From Microvirga arvi (GTDB lineage Bacteria; Pseudomonadota; Alphaproteobacteria; Rhizobiales; Beijerinckiaceae), in assembly GCF_016892765.1 (NCBI RefSeq), contig NZ_JAFEMD010000021.1, positions 1-64,000 on the forward strand: 64,000 nt of DNA. The letters run 5' to 3'. A program made the translations under genes and the position numbers. The notes beneath the pieces were generated by a model. The model saw only the letters and a list, made by a program, of their open reading frames with translations, did not search any database and was not told where the DNA came from. The stretch's first letter is position 1; each line of letters begins with the position of its first letter. Below, piece after piece: positions 37,711 through 50,488 of the stretch.

Positions 37711-39231
37711 TCATTGTCCGACCCTCGCCTGGCTGGCGAAGCGCACGGCCTCTTCGGCTGCGCGGAACAACGCCTTCGACTTGTTGATGCACTCCTGCTG
37801 TTCGGAGGCCGGATCGGAATCGTAGACGATCCCGGCTCCCGCCTGAACCGCCATGCGGCCTTCCTTCACCACGGCTGTGCGCAGCACGATGCAGGTGTCC
37901 ATCTCGCCGTTGGCGCCGAAATAGCCGATGCAGCCGGCATAAGGACCGCGCTTGTCCTTCTCCAGCTCGTCGATGATCTGCATGGCACGCACCTTCGGCG
38001 CTCCCGAGACCGTGCCGGCTGGAAAACCCGCGATGAGCGCGTCGAGGGCATCGAAGCTCGGGTCGAGCCGTCCTTCCACGTTCGAAACGATGTGCATCAC
38101 TTGGCTGTAATATTCGAGGAAGAAGGAATCCGTGACCTGCACGGAGCCCATCTCTGCCACGCGACCGACATCGTTGCGCCCGAGATCGAGCAGCATCAGG
38201 TGCTCGGCGCGCTCCTTCTGGTCGGCGAGCAGGCTTTCCGCATGGGCCCGGTCCTCGGCCGCCGTGGCGCCGCGCGGGCGGGTGCCAGCAATAGGGCGGA
38301 TCGTGACCTTGCCGTCGCGCACGCGGACAAGGATTTCCGGCGACGAGCAGACGATCTGGAAGTCTTCGAAGTCAAGATAGCAGAGGAAGGGAGCCGGATT
38401 GACCCGCCGCAAGGACCGGTAGAGCGCGAAGGCGGGCAGGGGGAAGGCCGACTCGAAGCGCTGGGACAGTACCACCTGGAAAATGTCGCCGGCGCGGATG
38501 TAGTCTTTCGCTCTCGCGACCATCGCTTCGAACTCTTCCGGGGTCGTGTTCGAGACCGGAGGGTCGAAATGGATCCGTGTCGGATCGCTGCGGTCGTCCA
38601 TCGGCAGTGGGCGCTCGAGGGTGGCCGTCACCTCGTCGAGGCGCGAGAGCGCGGTCTCGTAGGCCGCCATGGCCGAGACGCCTCCTTGCGGGCGCACGGG
38701 CGTAATGAGGGAAATCTCGTCCCTCACCGCGTCGAACACCACCATCACGGTGGGACGGATCAGGATCGCGTCCGGGACTTCCAGCACGTCCCGATTGGGC
38801 TCGGGCAGGCGCTCCATGAGGCGCACCATGTCATAGCCCAGATAGCCGAAGAGGCCGGCCGCCATGGGCGGCAGATCTTCGGAGAGGGGTAGAGCGCTTT
38901 CCTGGATCAGCGCGCGCAAGCTCTCCAGGGGCGGGCGTTCCTCGATGCGGAATTCCTGCATGCGGCTCAAGGCACCCCGATCGATGGAGGCCACACCGTC
39001 CTGACAGCGCCAGACGAGATCGGGATCAAGCCCGATCATGGAGAAGCGGCCGCGGGTCGCTCCTCCTTCGACCGATTCCAGCAGAAAAGCCGATCCCTTC
39101 CGCTCATGCCGCAGTTTCAGGAAAGCCGCGACAGGAGTCAGCAAATCACCCACAAGGGTGGCACGCAGGACGCCGGCCTCGCCAGCTTCGTAGGCTGTGA
39201 CGAACGTCTCGAAGTCGGGCGTCACCGTCAT
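37711..39231 (-). CDS. trpE: Anthranilate synthase component I
   Basis: Converts chorismate to anthranilate. The 506-residue protein has the tryptophan feedback-site motif FLLESVEGG near residue 50, and the chorismate-binding C-terminal half with PIAGTRPRGATAAED, ERAEHLMLLDLGRNDVGRV and FPAGTVSGAPKVRAM. It follows the PpiD-like gene by 3 bp, and trpG starts 58 bp after its end. No leader-peptide attenuator is visible, because the upstream gene is almost adjacent. Confidence 0.96.
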   Translation of the reverse strand: MTVTPDFETFVTAYEAGEAGVLRATLVGDLLTPVAAFLKLRHERKGSAFLLESVEGGATRGRFSMIGLDPDLVWRCQDGVASIDRGALSRMQEFRIEERPPLESLRALIQESALPLSEDLPPMAAGLFGYLGYDMVRLMERLPEPNRDVLEVPDAILIRPTVMVVFDAVRDEISLITPVRPQGGVSAMAAYETALSRLDEVTATLERPLPMDDRSDPTRIHFDPPVSNTTPEEFEAMVARAKDYIRAGDIFQVVLSQRFESAFPLPAFALYRSLRRVNPAPFLCYLDFEDFQIVCSSPEILVRVRDGKVTIRPIAGTRPRGATAAEDRAHAESLLADQKERAEHLMLLDLGRNDVGRVAEMGSVQVTDSFFLEYYSQVMHIVSNVEGRLDPSFDALDALIAGFPAGTVSGAPKVRAMQIIDELEKDKRGPYAGCIGYFGANGEMDTCIVLRTAVVKEGRMAVQAGAGIVYDSDPASEQQECINKSKALFRAAEEAVRFASQARVGQ

Positions 39232-39234
39232 GGC

Positions 39235-41130
39235 TTACAATTCGCCGCCCGTCGCCTGACGCAACGCCTGCTGGTTGATGGTGACCCCGAGGTCCTGACG
39301 GACTTGGGCGATGTATTCGCTGATCAGATCGTCCCCTAAGCTGTTCCGGAGCTGGTTCTCCGTGTTCTGAGCCTGCTGGGTCGTGGTGACCAGGGGTGGC
39401 ACGGTGGCCGAGGTCACTTTGAACACGGCGCGGCCCTCCGTTCCGCTGGCCGCATGGCCCGCCTTGCCGACCGGCACGGCAAAGATGCGGTTGACCGTCT
39501 CGGCGGCGAGATCGTCCTTGGCGGCGCTACGGGCGAGATCGTCTGCATTCTTGACCAGCGCACCGGCTTCCTGTGCCAAGGCTTCGATGGTCTCGTTCTT
39601 TTCCAGACGCTCCACCATCTGGCGAGCCTTCTCCGTAAGACGCTGAGCGACCTGATCCTCGCGCCACTGGGCGGCGACCTGATCACGGACTTCGTCGAGG
39701 TTCTTCTGTCGGGAAGCCTCGATGCCGGTGACATCATACCAGACGTAACCGGTGGCGGTGCGCAGCGCCTCGTTGTCGACACCGATGTCAGACGCAAAGG
39801 CCGCCTTCACGACCGCGTCCTTCTCCGGGACGCTGACGGGGCTGCCAGCCTTGTCGAGACCGTTGGCATCCACCGCCGGGACCTGAGCCAGAGCCAAGCC
39901 CTTCTCCTTGGCAATGTCCGCAAGAGGCTTGGCACCCGCGCGCAGGTCCTCGATCTCATCATGGATCCGTTCGATCTGGGCCTGGGCGCGCTCCACCGCG
40001 ATAGCCTGGCGCAGCTCCGCCGACACCTCCTCGAAAGGCCTCACAGCCTCCGGCTGGATCTGCGTTACCCGCACCAGCACCGGGCCGAACCGGCCGGCGA
40101 TGGGTGCGCTGACCGCGCCCTGATCGAGGCTGAAGGTCGCCTCGGCCACCGCCTGATCGAGCATTTCGGCCTTGGTGAAGGTGCCGAGCTCCAAGTCCTG
40201 CGGGGAGACGTTGCGCTCCGTCGCGATGGCCTCGAAAGTCGCGCCTTCCTTGATCTTGGTGGCTGCAGCCTCGGCTTCGGCCTGGGATGGGAAGGTAATC
40301 TGCTGGATCGTCCGGCGCTCGGGACTTCCATACCTCGCCTTCTGTTGCTCATAGCGCTGGCGGGCATCCGCCTCAGACACGGTGTCCGGCTTCGCGAGGG
40401 CCGCCGCATCGAGGGCCATGACGGACACGGCGCGATATTCTGGGGCCACAAAGACGTTCCGGCGCTCGTTGAAGAAGGCCTGAAGCTGCTCTGCGCTGGG
40501 GGTGGGGATCTCGCCGGCCATAGCCGGCGTCAGGAGGGCATAGGTTGCCGCACGCCGCTCGCTGGCATAACGATGCAGAGCCTCTTTTGCCGCCGTCGGC
40601 ACGTGAACGTCTCCGGCGAGGGCCTCCGCCAGGTGAAGGCGAGCCATGGCAGCGCGCTGCTCCTGCACGAAGCCGGCCTCGGAGAGGTTCACATTGCGCA
40701 GGGCTTGGTCGAAAAGGGCGCGATTGAACTGGCCATCGGCTCCCTTGAAGGCCGGGTTGTTCATGATCGAGGCCGCGACGAGCTGGTCTGAGACGGAGAG
40801 GCCCATCTCCCTGGCTTTCTCGGCCATGACGGCTTCGGTCACTAGGTTGTTGACCACCTGCTGGTCGAGACCGAAGGTGCGAGCCTGCTCTGGGCTGATG
40901 ACGGTGCGGAACTGGCGCCCGAGCCGCTGCAGCTCGTTGGTATAGGCATTGCGGACCTGCTCGACCGAGATTGTCGTGTCGCCGACCGCAGCCACGGTGG
41001 AAGCAGGTGTTGCACGAAAGATGTCGCCGATGCCCCAGATGGCGAAGCTGACGATCAAGGCGCCGAAAAAGATGGTGGCGATGGCTTTGCCGACTACAGT
41101 CTGCCCAGCCTTGCGCATGTTCCGAAGCAT
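39235..41130 (-). CDS. PpiD-like periplasmic peptidyl-prolyl isomerase/chaperone
   Basis: A 631-residue membrane-anchored periplasmic folding factor. After MLRNMRKAGQTVVGKAI there is one transmembrane anchor (about 17-35, IATIFFGALIVSFAIWGIGDI). A SurA-N-type chaperone region covers about 40-200, and the parvulin-like PPIC domain about 255-365 (RRTIQQITFPSQAEAEAAATKI). A helical C-terminal region follows. The architecture matches PpiD, which sits by the Sec translocon. The gene heads the leftward trp operon, and the tpiA gene diverges from it with a 136-bp gap. Confidence 0.9.
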   Translation of the reverse strand: MLRNMRKAGQTVVGKAIATIFFGALIVSFAIWGIGDIFRATPASTVAAVGDTTISVEQVRNAYTNELQRLGRQFRTVISPEQARTFGLDQQVVNNLVTEAVMAEKAREMGLSVSDQLVAASIMNNPAFKGADGQFNRALFDQALRNVNLSEAGFVQEQRAAMARLHLAEALAGDVHVPTAAKEALHRYASERRAATYALLTPAMAGEIPTPSAEQLQAFFNERRNVFVAPEYRAVSVMALDAAALAKPDTVSEADARQRYEQQKARYGSPERRTIQQITFPSQAEAEAAATKIKEGATFEAIATERNVSPQDLELGTFTKAEMLDQAVAEATFSLDQGAVSAPIAGRFGPVLVRVTQIQPEAVRPFEEVSAELRQAIAVERAQAQIERIHDEIEDLRAGAKPLADIAKEKGLALAQVPAVDANGLDKAGSPVSVPEKDAVVKAAFASDIGVDNEALRTATGYVWYDVTGIEASRQKNLDEVRDQVAAQWREDQVAQRLTEKARQMVERLEKNETIEALAQEAGALVKNADDLARSAAKDDLAAETVNRIFAVPVGKAGHAASGTEGRAVFKVTSATVPPLVTTTQQAQNTENQLRNSLGDDLISEYIAQVRQDLGVTINQQALRQATGGEL

Positions 41131-41266
41131 CGTGAACCCGTTTCCTGAAAACTCGTTAAACCTGCCGATAACCGATCAGGGGCTCTACGAAAAGGGCAAG
41201 TCTGGTTGAAAGAAGGCTTAAGCCTCTGCTAGTGCCAAGTTATCAAGCGTGACAGGAGTGCCTTAC

Positions 41267-42034
41267 ATGAGCGTCGATAGGCCGCGCCCGCTGGTTGCGG
41301 GTAACTGGAAGATGAACGGGTCGAGAACCTCGGCCAGGGTGCTGGAGGAGATTCATGCCGGCTACACTCCGGGTCTCAAGGCCAAGGTCGAGCTGGCCGT
41401 CTGCCCGCCTGCAACCCTTATCGCTCCCTTCGCAAAGCGCTCCATAGGCTCCCGGGTCGCAATCGGCGGCCAGGACTGTCACGCCAAAGAGTCCGGCGCC
41501 TTCACGGGCGACCTTTCAGCCGAGATGCTTGCCGATGCCGGGGCGACCTACGTGATTGTCGGCCATTCCGAGCGCCGGCAGTACCAAAAGGAAAAGGATG
41601 CGGATGTCTGCGCCAAGGCGGTTGCCGCCCATCGGGCAGGGTTGACCGCCATCGTCTGCGTCGGCGAGACCCGTGACGAGCGCGAATCCGGCAAGACCCT
41701 CGCTGTGGTCAAGAAGCAGTTACGCGGCTCGATCCCGGTCGATTCGAACAGCCATAACATCGTCGTCGCCTATGAGCCGGTCTGGGCCATCGGCACAGGT
41801 CTGACCCCAACGACGGCCGACGTGGCGGAGGTTCATGCCCTGATCCGCGACGAGCTGCGCCGCCTCGTCGGCAAGGCGGATGCGCCGAAGGTCCGCATCC
41901 TCTATGGTGGCTCGGTGAAGCCGTCTAACGCCGTCGAACTGATGGCCGTCGAGAATGTCAACGGCGCGCTGGTGGGCGGCGCAAGCCTCGTCGCCGCCGA
42001 TTTTCTGGCGATCGCAGGGGCTTATCTCGGGTAA
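41267..42034 (+). CDS. tpiA: Triose-phosphate isomerase
   Basis: Interconverts dihydroxyacetone phosphate and glyceraldehyde 3-phosphate. The 255-residue TIM barrel has VAGNWKMNG with Lys15, IVGHSERRQ with the catalytic His and [11 protein letters not shown] with the catalytic Glu, then ILYGGSVKP near the end. ATG 41267 has ACAGGAG about 9 nt upstream; a GTG six codons earlier is less likely. Divergent from the PpiD-like gene. Confidence 0.97.
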   Translation: MSVDRPRPLVAGNWKMNGSRTSARVLEEIHAGYTPGLKAKVELAVCPPATLIAPFAKRSIGSRVAIGGQDCHAKESGAFTGDLSAEMLADAGATYVIVGHSERRQYQKEKDADVCAKAVAAHRAGLTAIVCVGETRDERESGKTLAVVKKQLRGSIPVDSNSHNIVVAYEPVWAIGTGLTPTTADVAEVHALIRDELRRLVGKADAPKVRILYGGSVKPSNAVELMAVENVNGALVGGASLVAADFLAIAGAYLG

Positions 42035-42153
42035 GGTCGAAAAGGCGGCTTGCGGGTCTTTGATCCTGCGCCCACCTATGCTACAGGCCGCCGCAACGAA
42101 CGGATTGCGAGCGGCTGTCGCCCTGTGCGCAGCCGCTTGAGGTTTTTGAAACG

Positions 42154-42564
42154 ATGCAAACAGTTCTCATCATCATCCACCTGATCATCGTGCTGGCACT
42201 GATCGGCGTGGTTCTCCTGCAGCGCTCCGAGGGCGGCGGCATGGGTCTCGGCGGCGGTGGAGGCGGAGGCGTCTCCGGCTTCATGACCGGGCGTGGACAG
42301 GCCAATGCGCTTACCCGGGCGACGGCGATCCTCGCCGGTCTATTCTTTGTCACCAGCATCGCATTGACGATCATGGCGACCACGACGAGGGCGCCGCGCT
42401 CGATTCTCGACGGCGCCGCTCCGGCTGCGCCAGGCCAGCAGGCTCCGGCCGGCGGGCAGGGCGGCGGCAATGTGCTCGAGCAGTTGCAGCGCCTCCAGGG
42501 CGATCAGCCGGCCAATCCGGCTCCTGCCCCCAGCGCTCCGGCACCGGCAGCGCCTCAGCAGTAA
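42154..42564 (+). CDS. secG: Preprotein translocase subunit SecG
   Basis: Small Sec translocon subunit, 136 residues, with two transmembrane helices (about 3-22 and 54-73) joined by a Gly-rich loop (GGGMGLGGGGGGGVSGFMTGRG). The region after the second helix is a low-complexity Ala/Pro/Gln tail, as in other alphaproteobacterial SecG proteins. It lies between tpiA and pyrG, the usual order. A terminator follows. Confidence 0.93.
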   Translation: MQTVLIIIHLIIVLALIGVVLLQRSEGGGMGLGGGGGGGVSGFMTGRGQANALTRATAILAGLFFVTSIALTIMATTTRAPRSILDGAAPAAPGQQAPAGGQGGGNVLEQLQRLQGDQPANPAPAPSAPAPAAPQQ

Positions 42565-42572
42565 ACGAAGCC

Positions 42573-42601
42573 AGGGCCGGACCTTCCGGCCCTCTCTTTT
42601 T
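42573..42601 (+). terminator. Terminator after secG
   Basis: AGGGCCGGA (42573-42581) pairs with TCCGGCCCT (42585-42593) over a CCT loop, followed by CTCTTTTT ending at 42601. Confidence 0.88.
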
Positions 42602-42663
42602 GTGGATGGATTTCGGGTTGCCCGGTTCGCGATTGCGAATCGGCGCCTGATGTTTATGGATAG

Positions 42664-44298
<1,635 letters not shown>

Positions 44299-44312
44299 TG
44301 TTAACCTGAGCC

Positions 44313-44341
44313 GTCGCGCCCGAATTCTTTACGGGCGCGAC
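44313..44341 (+). terminator. Stem-loop after pyrG
   Basis: GTCGCGCCCG (44313-44322) pairs with CGGGCGCGAC (44332-44341) over a 9-nt loop rich in T and A. There is no T tract afterwards, so termination strength is doubtful. Confidence 0.45.
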
Positions 44342-44355
44342 CGACAGGGAAGAGC

Positions 44356-45222
44356 ATGATGACCCGCCGGATCGACCATCTCGTCGTTGCCGTCCAAGAC
44401 CTCGACCAAGCTGGGCATGTCTATCAGCGCCTCGGTTTTCAGGTTGGCGCGCGCAATCGCCACCCCTGGGGCACCGAGAACCGGATCGTCCAGTTCTCCG
44501 ATTCCTTTATCGAGCTGATCACTGTAGGCGAGGGCGCTGCCATTGCGCCCCATCAGGCGAGCGCCTTCAGCTTCGGCACCTTCGTCAAGGATTACCTGCG
44601 GGATCGGGAGGGCATGGCCATGCTCGTTCTTGACAGCCAGGACGCCAAGACGGATGCAGCTCTCTTCGCCGAGAAGGGGATCGGATTCTTCGAGCCGTTC
44701 CATTTCGAGCGCACCGGGCGCCGAGCCGACGGCAGCGAGACCAAGGTTGCCTTTACCCTGGCCTTTGCATCGGCCGAGAACTCCCCCAAGGCTGGGTTCT
44801 TCGTCTGCCAGCAGCACTATCCTGAAAACTTCTGGAACCCAGAGTTCCAGCACCACGACAACCAAGCCACGCGGATTTCGTCCGTCACCCTGTCAGCTCC
44901 CGAGCCTGAGAGGCTCCGTGCCTTCCTGGCGGCGTTCACGGACGTGCAGCCAAGGAGCCCCGACGGCGACGACCTGTCCTTCCGCTTGGGCGAGAGCCAC
45001 ATCGACGTCCTGACCCCCGATGATGCTGCTGAAATCTACGGCTCCATCGAAGCCGAACTTGACCAGCCGTCCTTCGTGGCCTTCGCCATCCGCGTCGAGG
45101 ATATCCAGCGCCAGGCAAGATGGCTCGATGCGGCGGAGATTCCTTACCAGCACATCGGCAGCCGCCTCATCGTACCCGCCAGTGCCGCCTTCGGCGTCGC
45201 GATCGCATTCGAGCCAACCTAA
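44356..45222 (+). CDS. VOC-superfamily (glyoxalase-like) protein
   Basis: A 288-residue protein of the vicinal-oxygen-chelate superfamily. It starts MTRRIDHLVVAVQDLDQAGHV, the typical first beta-alpha-beta module, with FIELITVGEG as the metal-strand equivalent. A second module begins near residue 172 (TRISSVTLSAPEPERLRAFL) and ends with SRLIVPASAAFGVAIAFEP. The arrangement resembles the glyoxalase-like-domain (Glyoxalase_3) group. The substrate is unknown; conserved metal ligands cannot be fixed from one sequence. Good ribosome site (AGGGAAGAG). Confidence 0.8.
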   Translation: MMTRRIDHLVVAVQDLDQAGHVYQRLGFQVGARNRHPWGTENRIVQFSDSFIELITVGEGAAIAPHQASAFSFGTFVKDYLRDREGMAMLVLDSQDAKTDAALFAEKGIGFFEPFHFERTGRRADGSETKVAFTLAFASAENSPKAGFFVCQQHYPENFWNPEFQHHDNQATRISSVTLSAPEPERLRAFLAAFTDVQPRSPDGDDLSFRLGESHIDVLTPDDAAEIYGSIEAELDQPSFVAFAIRVEDIQRQARWLDAAEIPYQHIGSRLIVPASAAFGVAIAFEPT

Positions 45223-45276
45223 TATTAACCATGTTCCCTTAAGCGGTTGTAAGATCAACTGGTAGGGGACTGACCC

Positions 45277-45678
45277 TTGGCTTCTTCTCTCGCGGGCTTG
45301 CCCGACTTCCTGATCTTCTTCGTGCTCGCTGTCGCTCTGGTGGGGCTGTATCTGGCCATTTACACGCTTGCGACCATGCATAACGAGTTCGCCCTGATCC
45401 GCGAGAACGTGATCTCCGCGGCGACTGCCCTCGGCTTCAGCCTTGTGGGGTTTGCCCTGCCGCTCGCCAGCGCCATCGTTCACGCACAGACGATTATCGA
45501 CTGCCTCGTCTGGGGTCTCGTCGCGCTGGCCGTACAGATCGTCGTCTACTGGCTCGTAAGGATCGTCATGCCGAACCTTTCCCAGCGCATCGCGGCTGGG
45601 GAGATGGCCGCAGCCCTGTTCCTCGGAGCATCATCCCTCTCGGCCGGGATCATCAATGCGGCCGCGATGACGTTCTGA
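45277..45678 (+). CDS. DUF350 family membrane protein
   Basis: A 133-residue integral membrane protein with four predicted spans (about 8-30, 45-68, 72-95 and 108-130). The segments NVISAATALGFSLVGFALPLA and GEMAAALFLGASSLSAGIINAA are characteristic of the DUF350 family, whose members often carry a duplicated two-helix unit. Function is unknown. The start is TTG 45277, with GGTAGGGG about 8 nt upstream; no suitable ATG exists before the first helix. Neighbours give no clear functional hint. Confidence 0.8.
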   Translation: MASSLAGLPDFLIFFVLAVALVGLYLAIYTLATMHNEFALIRENVISAATALGFSLVGFALPLASAIVHAQTIIDCLVWGLVALAVQIVVYWLVRIVMPNLSQRIAAGEMAAALFLGASSLSAGIINAAAMTF

Positions 45679-45710
45679 GATTCGGAATGCGTGGGGAAGC
45701 TTCTCTTCGT

Positions 45711-45980
45711 TCAGGAGCCGGCCTCTACCATTCTTGCGAATTGCATGGCCTCCGCGCGCATGGAAGGCGGCACCAGCATCGGGTCCTGATGGCGGACCGC
45801 ATAGAGCATCGCGATCCGTTCGATGGCTCTGAGATAGATATCCGGGATCTCGGCCTCGCCCCATTCGAAAGCCTGGTAGTCACGCAGACTCATGTCGATT
45901 TCATGCGCCATTCTGCTCTGGGTGAAACCAAGAGCCGTGCGGATCGCAATGAGCTCCTGCATCTTTTCACGTTCTGACAT
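45711..45980 (-). CDS. XRE-family helix-turn-helix regulator
   Basis: A small 89-residue DNA-binding protein. The HTH region is at about 8-60, with IAIRTALGFTQSRMAHEIDM as the recognition scaffold, followed by SLRDYQAFEWGE. The C-terminal tail is helical with no second domain. The start at 45980 is preferred because GGGAGG lies 8 nt upstream on the minus strand; an in-frame ATG 21 codons earlier (46043) has no such site. It is monocistronic and converges with the DUF350 gene, ending 32 bp from it. Its targets are unknown. Confidence 0.85.
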   Translation of the reverse strand: MSEREKMQELIAIRTALGFTQSRMAHEIDMSLRDYQAFEWGEAEIPDIYLRAIERIAMLYAVRHQDPMLVPPSMRAEAMQFARMVEAGS

Positions 45981-46303
45981 CAGAGCGCCTCCCGCGCGCT
46001 TTGCACTGAATTGTTGGTTTTCTTGTTCATTGTGTGCAGGCAAATTTTCTTATTGTTTGCTGGCCTATACATAATGTTCAGCTAATTACCTAAAGTAAAG
46101 TTACCTTGGGTCTAAGGATAAGCTCTCTTCGACACTTTGGTTAAATTTGAGCATTGCCGACAAACCAAAAGGGAGATCTCTGTTTCTGTTGCAGATGCAG
46201 GAGATGACCCGTCGCACCCGAAAATGGTAGGACATTGCACATCAGCGATAGGCAGGTCACATCGCCGCTTTGCCTTCGGCGCCAAAAAGGCTAGTGACGG
46301 CTC

Positions 46304-47152
46304 ATGACTGATACCAGACAACATCCCGCCGTAGTCGAAGCTGGCTCTGTCCGTTTCGGAAACCATCTGCCGCTCAGCATCATCGCCGGGCCATGCGCCA
46401 TGGAGAGCCGCGATCATGCTATGGAAATGGCGTCCGCCCTCAAGGAGATTGCGGACAGGTTAGGTCTGGGCCTCGTCTACAAGTCGTCCTTCGACAAAGC
46501 CAATCGCACCGCGATCTCCAGCGCCCGCGGCATCGGGCTGGACAAGGCGCTCGCCATCTTCGCCGAGATCAAGGAGAGGTTTGGTCTGCCGGTGCTCACC
46601 GACGTGCATGAGAACGACCAATGCGCTCCCGTCGGCGAGGTTGTGGACATTCTCCAGATTCCGGCCTTTCTCTGCCGCCAGACCGATCTCCTGATCGCGG
46701 CGGCCAAAACCGGCCGGGTGGTCAATGTGAAAAAGGGGCAGTTCCTGGCGCCATGGGACATGGCGAACGTCGCCGCGAAGGTAACGGCCGCCGGCAATCC
46801 GAACGTGATGCTCACCGAGCGCGGCGCCTCCTTCGGCTACAACACCCTCGTCTCCGACATGCGCTCCCTGCCGATCATGGCCGAGACGGGCGCGCCGGTG
46901 ATCTTTGACGCAACCCATTCCGTGCAACAGCCCGGAGGGAAGGGCACAACCTCCGGCGGACAGCGGGAATACGTTCCCGTTCTCGCCCGCGCAGCGGTGG
47001 CGGTCGGTGTGGCCGGCGTCTTCATCGAGACCCACCAGGATCCGGACAAGGCTCCCTCGGACGGTCCCAACATGGTGCCGCTCAAGGAGCTCGAGGCCCT
47101 GCTTGCCCGGCTCAAGGGCTTCGATGAGCTAGCCAAGAACCGGCAGGCTTGA
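46304..47152 (+). CDS. kdsA: 3-deoxy-8-phosphooctulonate synthase
   Basis: Condenses arabinose 5-phosphate and phosphoenolpyruvate to KDO 8-phosphate, for the inner core of lipopolysaccharide. The 282-residue TIM barrel contains [56 protein letters not shown] and [11 protein letters not shown]. The order pyrG-kdsA-eno is conserved in Rhizobiales. The 260 bp upstream, between the XRE gene and kdsA, contain no gene that I can support. Confidence 0.97.
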   Translation: MTDTRQHPAVVEAGSVRFGNHLPLSIIAGPCAMESRDHAMEMASALKEIADRLGLGLVYKSSFDKANRTAISSARGIGLDKALAIFAEIKERFGLPVLTDVHENDQCAPVGEVVDILQIPAFLCRQTDLLIAAAKTGRVVNVKKGQFLAPWDMANVAAKVTAAGNPNVMLTERGASFGYNTLVSDMRSLPIMAETGAPVIFDATHSVQQPGGKGTTSGGQREYVPVLARAAVAVGVAGVFIETHQDPDKAPSDGPNMVPLKELEALLARLKGFDELAKNRQA

Positions 47153-47175
47153 GAGCCGGCCTGTTCCATGTTCTC

Positions 47176-47210
47176 CCGGGAGGGCAGGCCTGCATTCCTG
47201 CGACTCCCGG
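47176..47210 (+). terminator. Nested inverted repeat after kdsA
   Basis: CCGGGAG (47176-47182) pairs with CTCCCGG (47204-47210), enclosing the palindrome GCAGGCCTGC. No T tract follows; a weak terminator or structured 3' end. Confidence 0.35.
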
Positions 47211-47270
47211 AACGGTAAGCCCGTGATAGGAAGCCAAGGCTCTTTTCACGGTATTGTCCGTTAGGCTCCC

Positions 47271-48440
47271 ATGTCGTCCCGCAACCTGATCCTGATCCTT
47301 GCCACCAGCGGTTTCGCCAGCACCTTCTCCGGCCGTGCGGTCGAGCCCATGGTCGGGGTCATTGCCCGGGATCTGAGTTCCACGCCCCAGACCATCGCGC
47401 TGCTCTCCGCCGCCTTCGCGCTGCCCTATGCCTTCATCCAGCCGATCCTCGGTCCGATTGGCGATGCGCTGGGCAAAGAACGAGTCATGAAGGTGTCACT
47501 GGCGTTGCTCTTCCTGGCTCTGGCCTGCTCCGTCTTTGCGCCGAACGCGGCGACATTGTTCACTCTTCGCATCATCGCCGGAGCTGCCGCAGGCGGAGCG
47601 GTGCCGCTCTCCATTGCACTGATCGGTGACCGTGTGGACATGGCCCATCGCCAGGTGGCCCTGAGCCGCTACCTCGTGGCCGTCATTATCGGCCAGTTGG
47701 CGGGATCCTCTTTGGCAGGATTGCTCGCAGAGCTGATCGGTTGGCGTGGCGTCTTTACCCTCTCCACCATCATGGTCGGGCTGGCCTTCGCCGCTACAGC
47801 AATCGGTTTCAGGGGAGCGCTGCCGGGTGGGCGGTTCGATCTGGAAAACGCACTCCGGCGCTACCAGGATATCCTCTCCAATCCCCGAGCCTTGACCCTC
47901 TTCAGCCTCGTCTTCGTCGAGGCCATCGCCATTTTCGGCATCTTTCCCTATGTGGCGCCGCTCCTCGAGGAGCGCGGCGGGGGTGGGCCGACCGAGGCCG
48001 GCTTCGCCATCGGGGGCTTTGCCCTTGGCGGCTTGGTCTACTCCGCCCTTGTGACCTGGATGCTGAAGCGCCTCGGCATCGGCCGAATCCTCTTAGGAGG
48101 TGGTCTCTTTGCCGGTGCCGCCCTGATCGTTCTCGGGCTGGGCGGGGACTGGAAGCTCGATGCCGTGGCCCTGCTGCTCATGGGCCTTGGCTTCTACATG
48201 CTCCACAACACCTTCCAGGCCCAGGTGACGGAGGTGGCGCCGGGCGCGCGTGCCTCCGCGGTCGCGCTCCATGCGTTTTCGTTTTTCTGCGGTCAGGCGC
48301 TGGGCGTCGTCCTCATGGGGCTTGGTCTGCGCAATATCGGGCTGAGCGGAGCCACCACGATAGCAGCTCTTGTCATTGTGGGTGTCGGCCTGACCGCATC
48401 TTTCCTGCTGACCCGGCCGACCGCTCAGCGGGCCCGGTAG
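47271..48440 (+). CDS. Major facilitator superfamily transporter
   Basis: A 389-residue membrane protein with about 12 predicted helices in two halves. The first half opens [21 protein letters not shown] and has the cytoplasmic loop motif [12 protein letters not shown] between helices 2 and 3, the MFS motif A equivalent. The size suits a drug/sugar-efflux-type member (DHA1-like); the substrate is unknown. The stop lies 16 bp inside the convergent queF gene. It is one of two genes placed between kdsA and eno. Confidence 0.85.
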   Translation: MSSRNLILILATSGFASTFSGRAVEPMVGVIARDLSSTPQTIALLSAAFALPYAFIQPILGPIGDALGKERVMKVSLALLFLALACSVFAPNAATLFTLRIIAGAAAGGAVPLSIALIGDRVDMAHRQVALSRYLVAVIIGQLAGSSLAGLLAELIGWRGVFTLSTIMVGLAFAATAIGFRGALPGGRFDLENALRRYQDILSNPRALTLFSLVFVEAIAIFGIFPYVAPLLEERGGGGPTEAGFAIGGFALGGLVYSALVTWMLKRLGIGRILLGGGLFAGAALIVLGLGGDWKLDAVALLLMGLGFYMLHNTFQAQVTEVAPGARASAVALHAFSFFCGQALGVVLMGLGLRNIGLSGATTIAALVIVGVGLTASFLLTRPTAQRAR

Positions 48441-48874
48441 GGCGCCACGCCTTGATCAGGCAGCCACAGGTTTTTCGGAAGATCTCCCGTCTGCCAGAAC
48501 ACGTCGATCGGAATGCCGCCACGGGGATACCAATAGCCGCCGATACGGAGATAGCGGGGCTCAAGGAGATCGGCCAAGCGCTTGCCGATGGCGACCGTGC
48601 AATCCTCATGGAATGCGCCATGGTTGCGGAAGCTGTGCATGTAGAGTTTCAACGACTTGGACTCCACGAGCCAGGGACCCGGGACGTAATCGATTACCAG
48701 AATCGCGAAGTCGGGCTGTCCCGTAACCGGGCAGAGCGAGGTGAATTCCGGCACCGTGAAGCGGGCCAGGTAATCGGTGTTGGGATGCGGGTTCGGCACC
48801 CGGTCGAGCTGGGCAGCTTCCGGGGAAAGGGGCAGGGCGCTCGCCTGGCCGAGCTGGGGAGTGGTTTCCGTCAT
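48425..48874 (-). CDS. queF: NADPH-dependent 7-cyano-7-deazaguanine reductase
   Basis: Reduces preQ0 to preQ1, a step towards queuosine in tRNA. The 149-residue protein is the short single-domain (YkvM-like, type I) QueF. The catalytic Cys is in [13 protein letters not shown] and the NADPH-binding motif is [20 protein letters not shown] supplies the conserved His and Asp. The start at 48874 (MTETTPQLG) is preferred over a GTG eight codons upstream. It converges with the MFS gene (16-bp overlap) and diverges from eno. Confidence 0.94.
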   Translation of the reverse strand: MTETTPQLGQASALPLSPEAAQLDRVPNPHPNTDYLARFTVPEFTSLCPVTGQPDFAILVIDYVPGPWLVESKSLKLYMHSFRNHGAFHEDCTVAIGKRLADLLEPRYLRIGGYWYPRGGIPIDVFWQTGDLPKNLWLPDQGVAPYRAR

Positions 48875-48958
48875 TTGGAATTGACCTTGAATTGACACGG
48901 GGAAAGCTCTTGCCGTCCTTGCTCACCTCGTCATTTCGGTCAATAAGCCAATCCATGA

Positions 48959-50305
<1,347 letters not shown>

Positions 50306-50334
50306 TCTGATCATAGCAGCAGATTTTCACTCTA

Positions 50335-50421
50335 CGTCATGGCCGGGCTTGTCCCGGCCATCCACGTTTTAGGGGCCTGCAGACGTGGAAACCCGGCACG
50401 AGGCCGGGCATGATGCTGACG
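50335..50421. repeat. Palindromic intergenic element, CGTCA...TGACG
   Basis: An 87-bp element after eno made of several nested stems: ATGGCCGGG/CCCGGCCAT (50339-50347 with 50353-50361), CCACGT/ACGTGG (50362-50367 with 50383-50388) and CCCGGC/GCCGGG (50392-50397 with 50403-50408). It begins CGTCA and ends TGACG, like the element at 55322. Such REP-like or MITE-like units are common between genes in Rhizobiales. Confidence 0.75.
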
Positions 50422-50488
50422 ATAACAGCCGCCTCGCGCCCGCAATCCTCAATATCTCCTTAACCATGCCGTTGTAAGACTCACTCGT

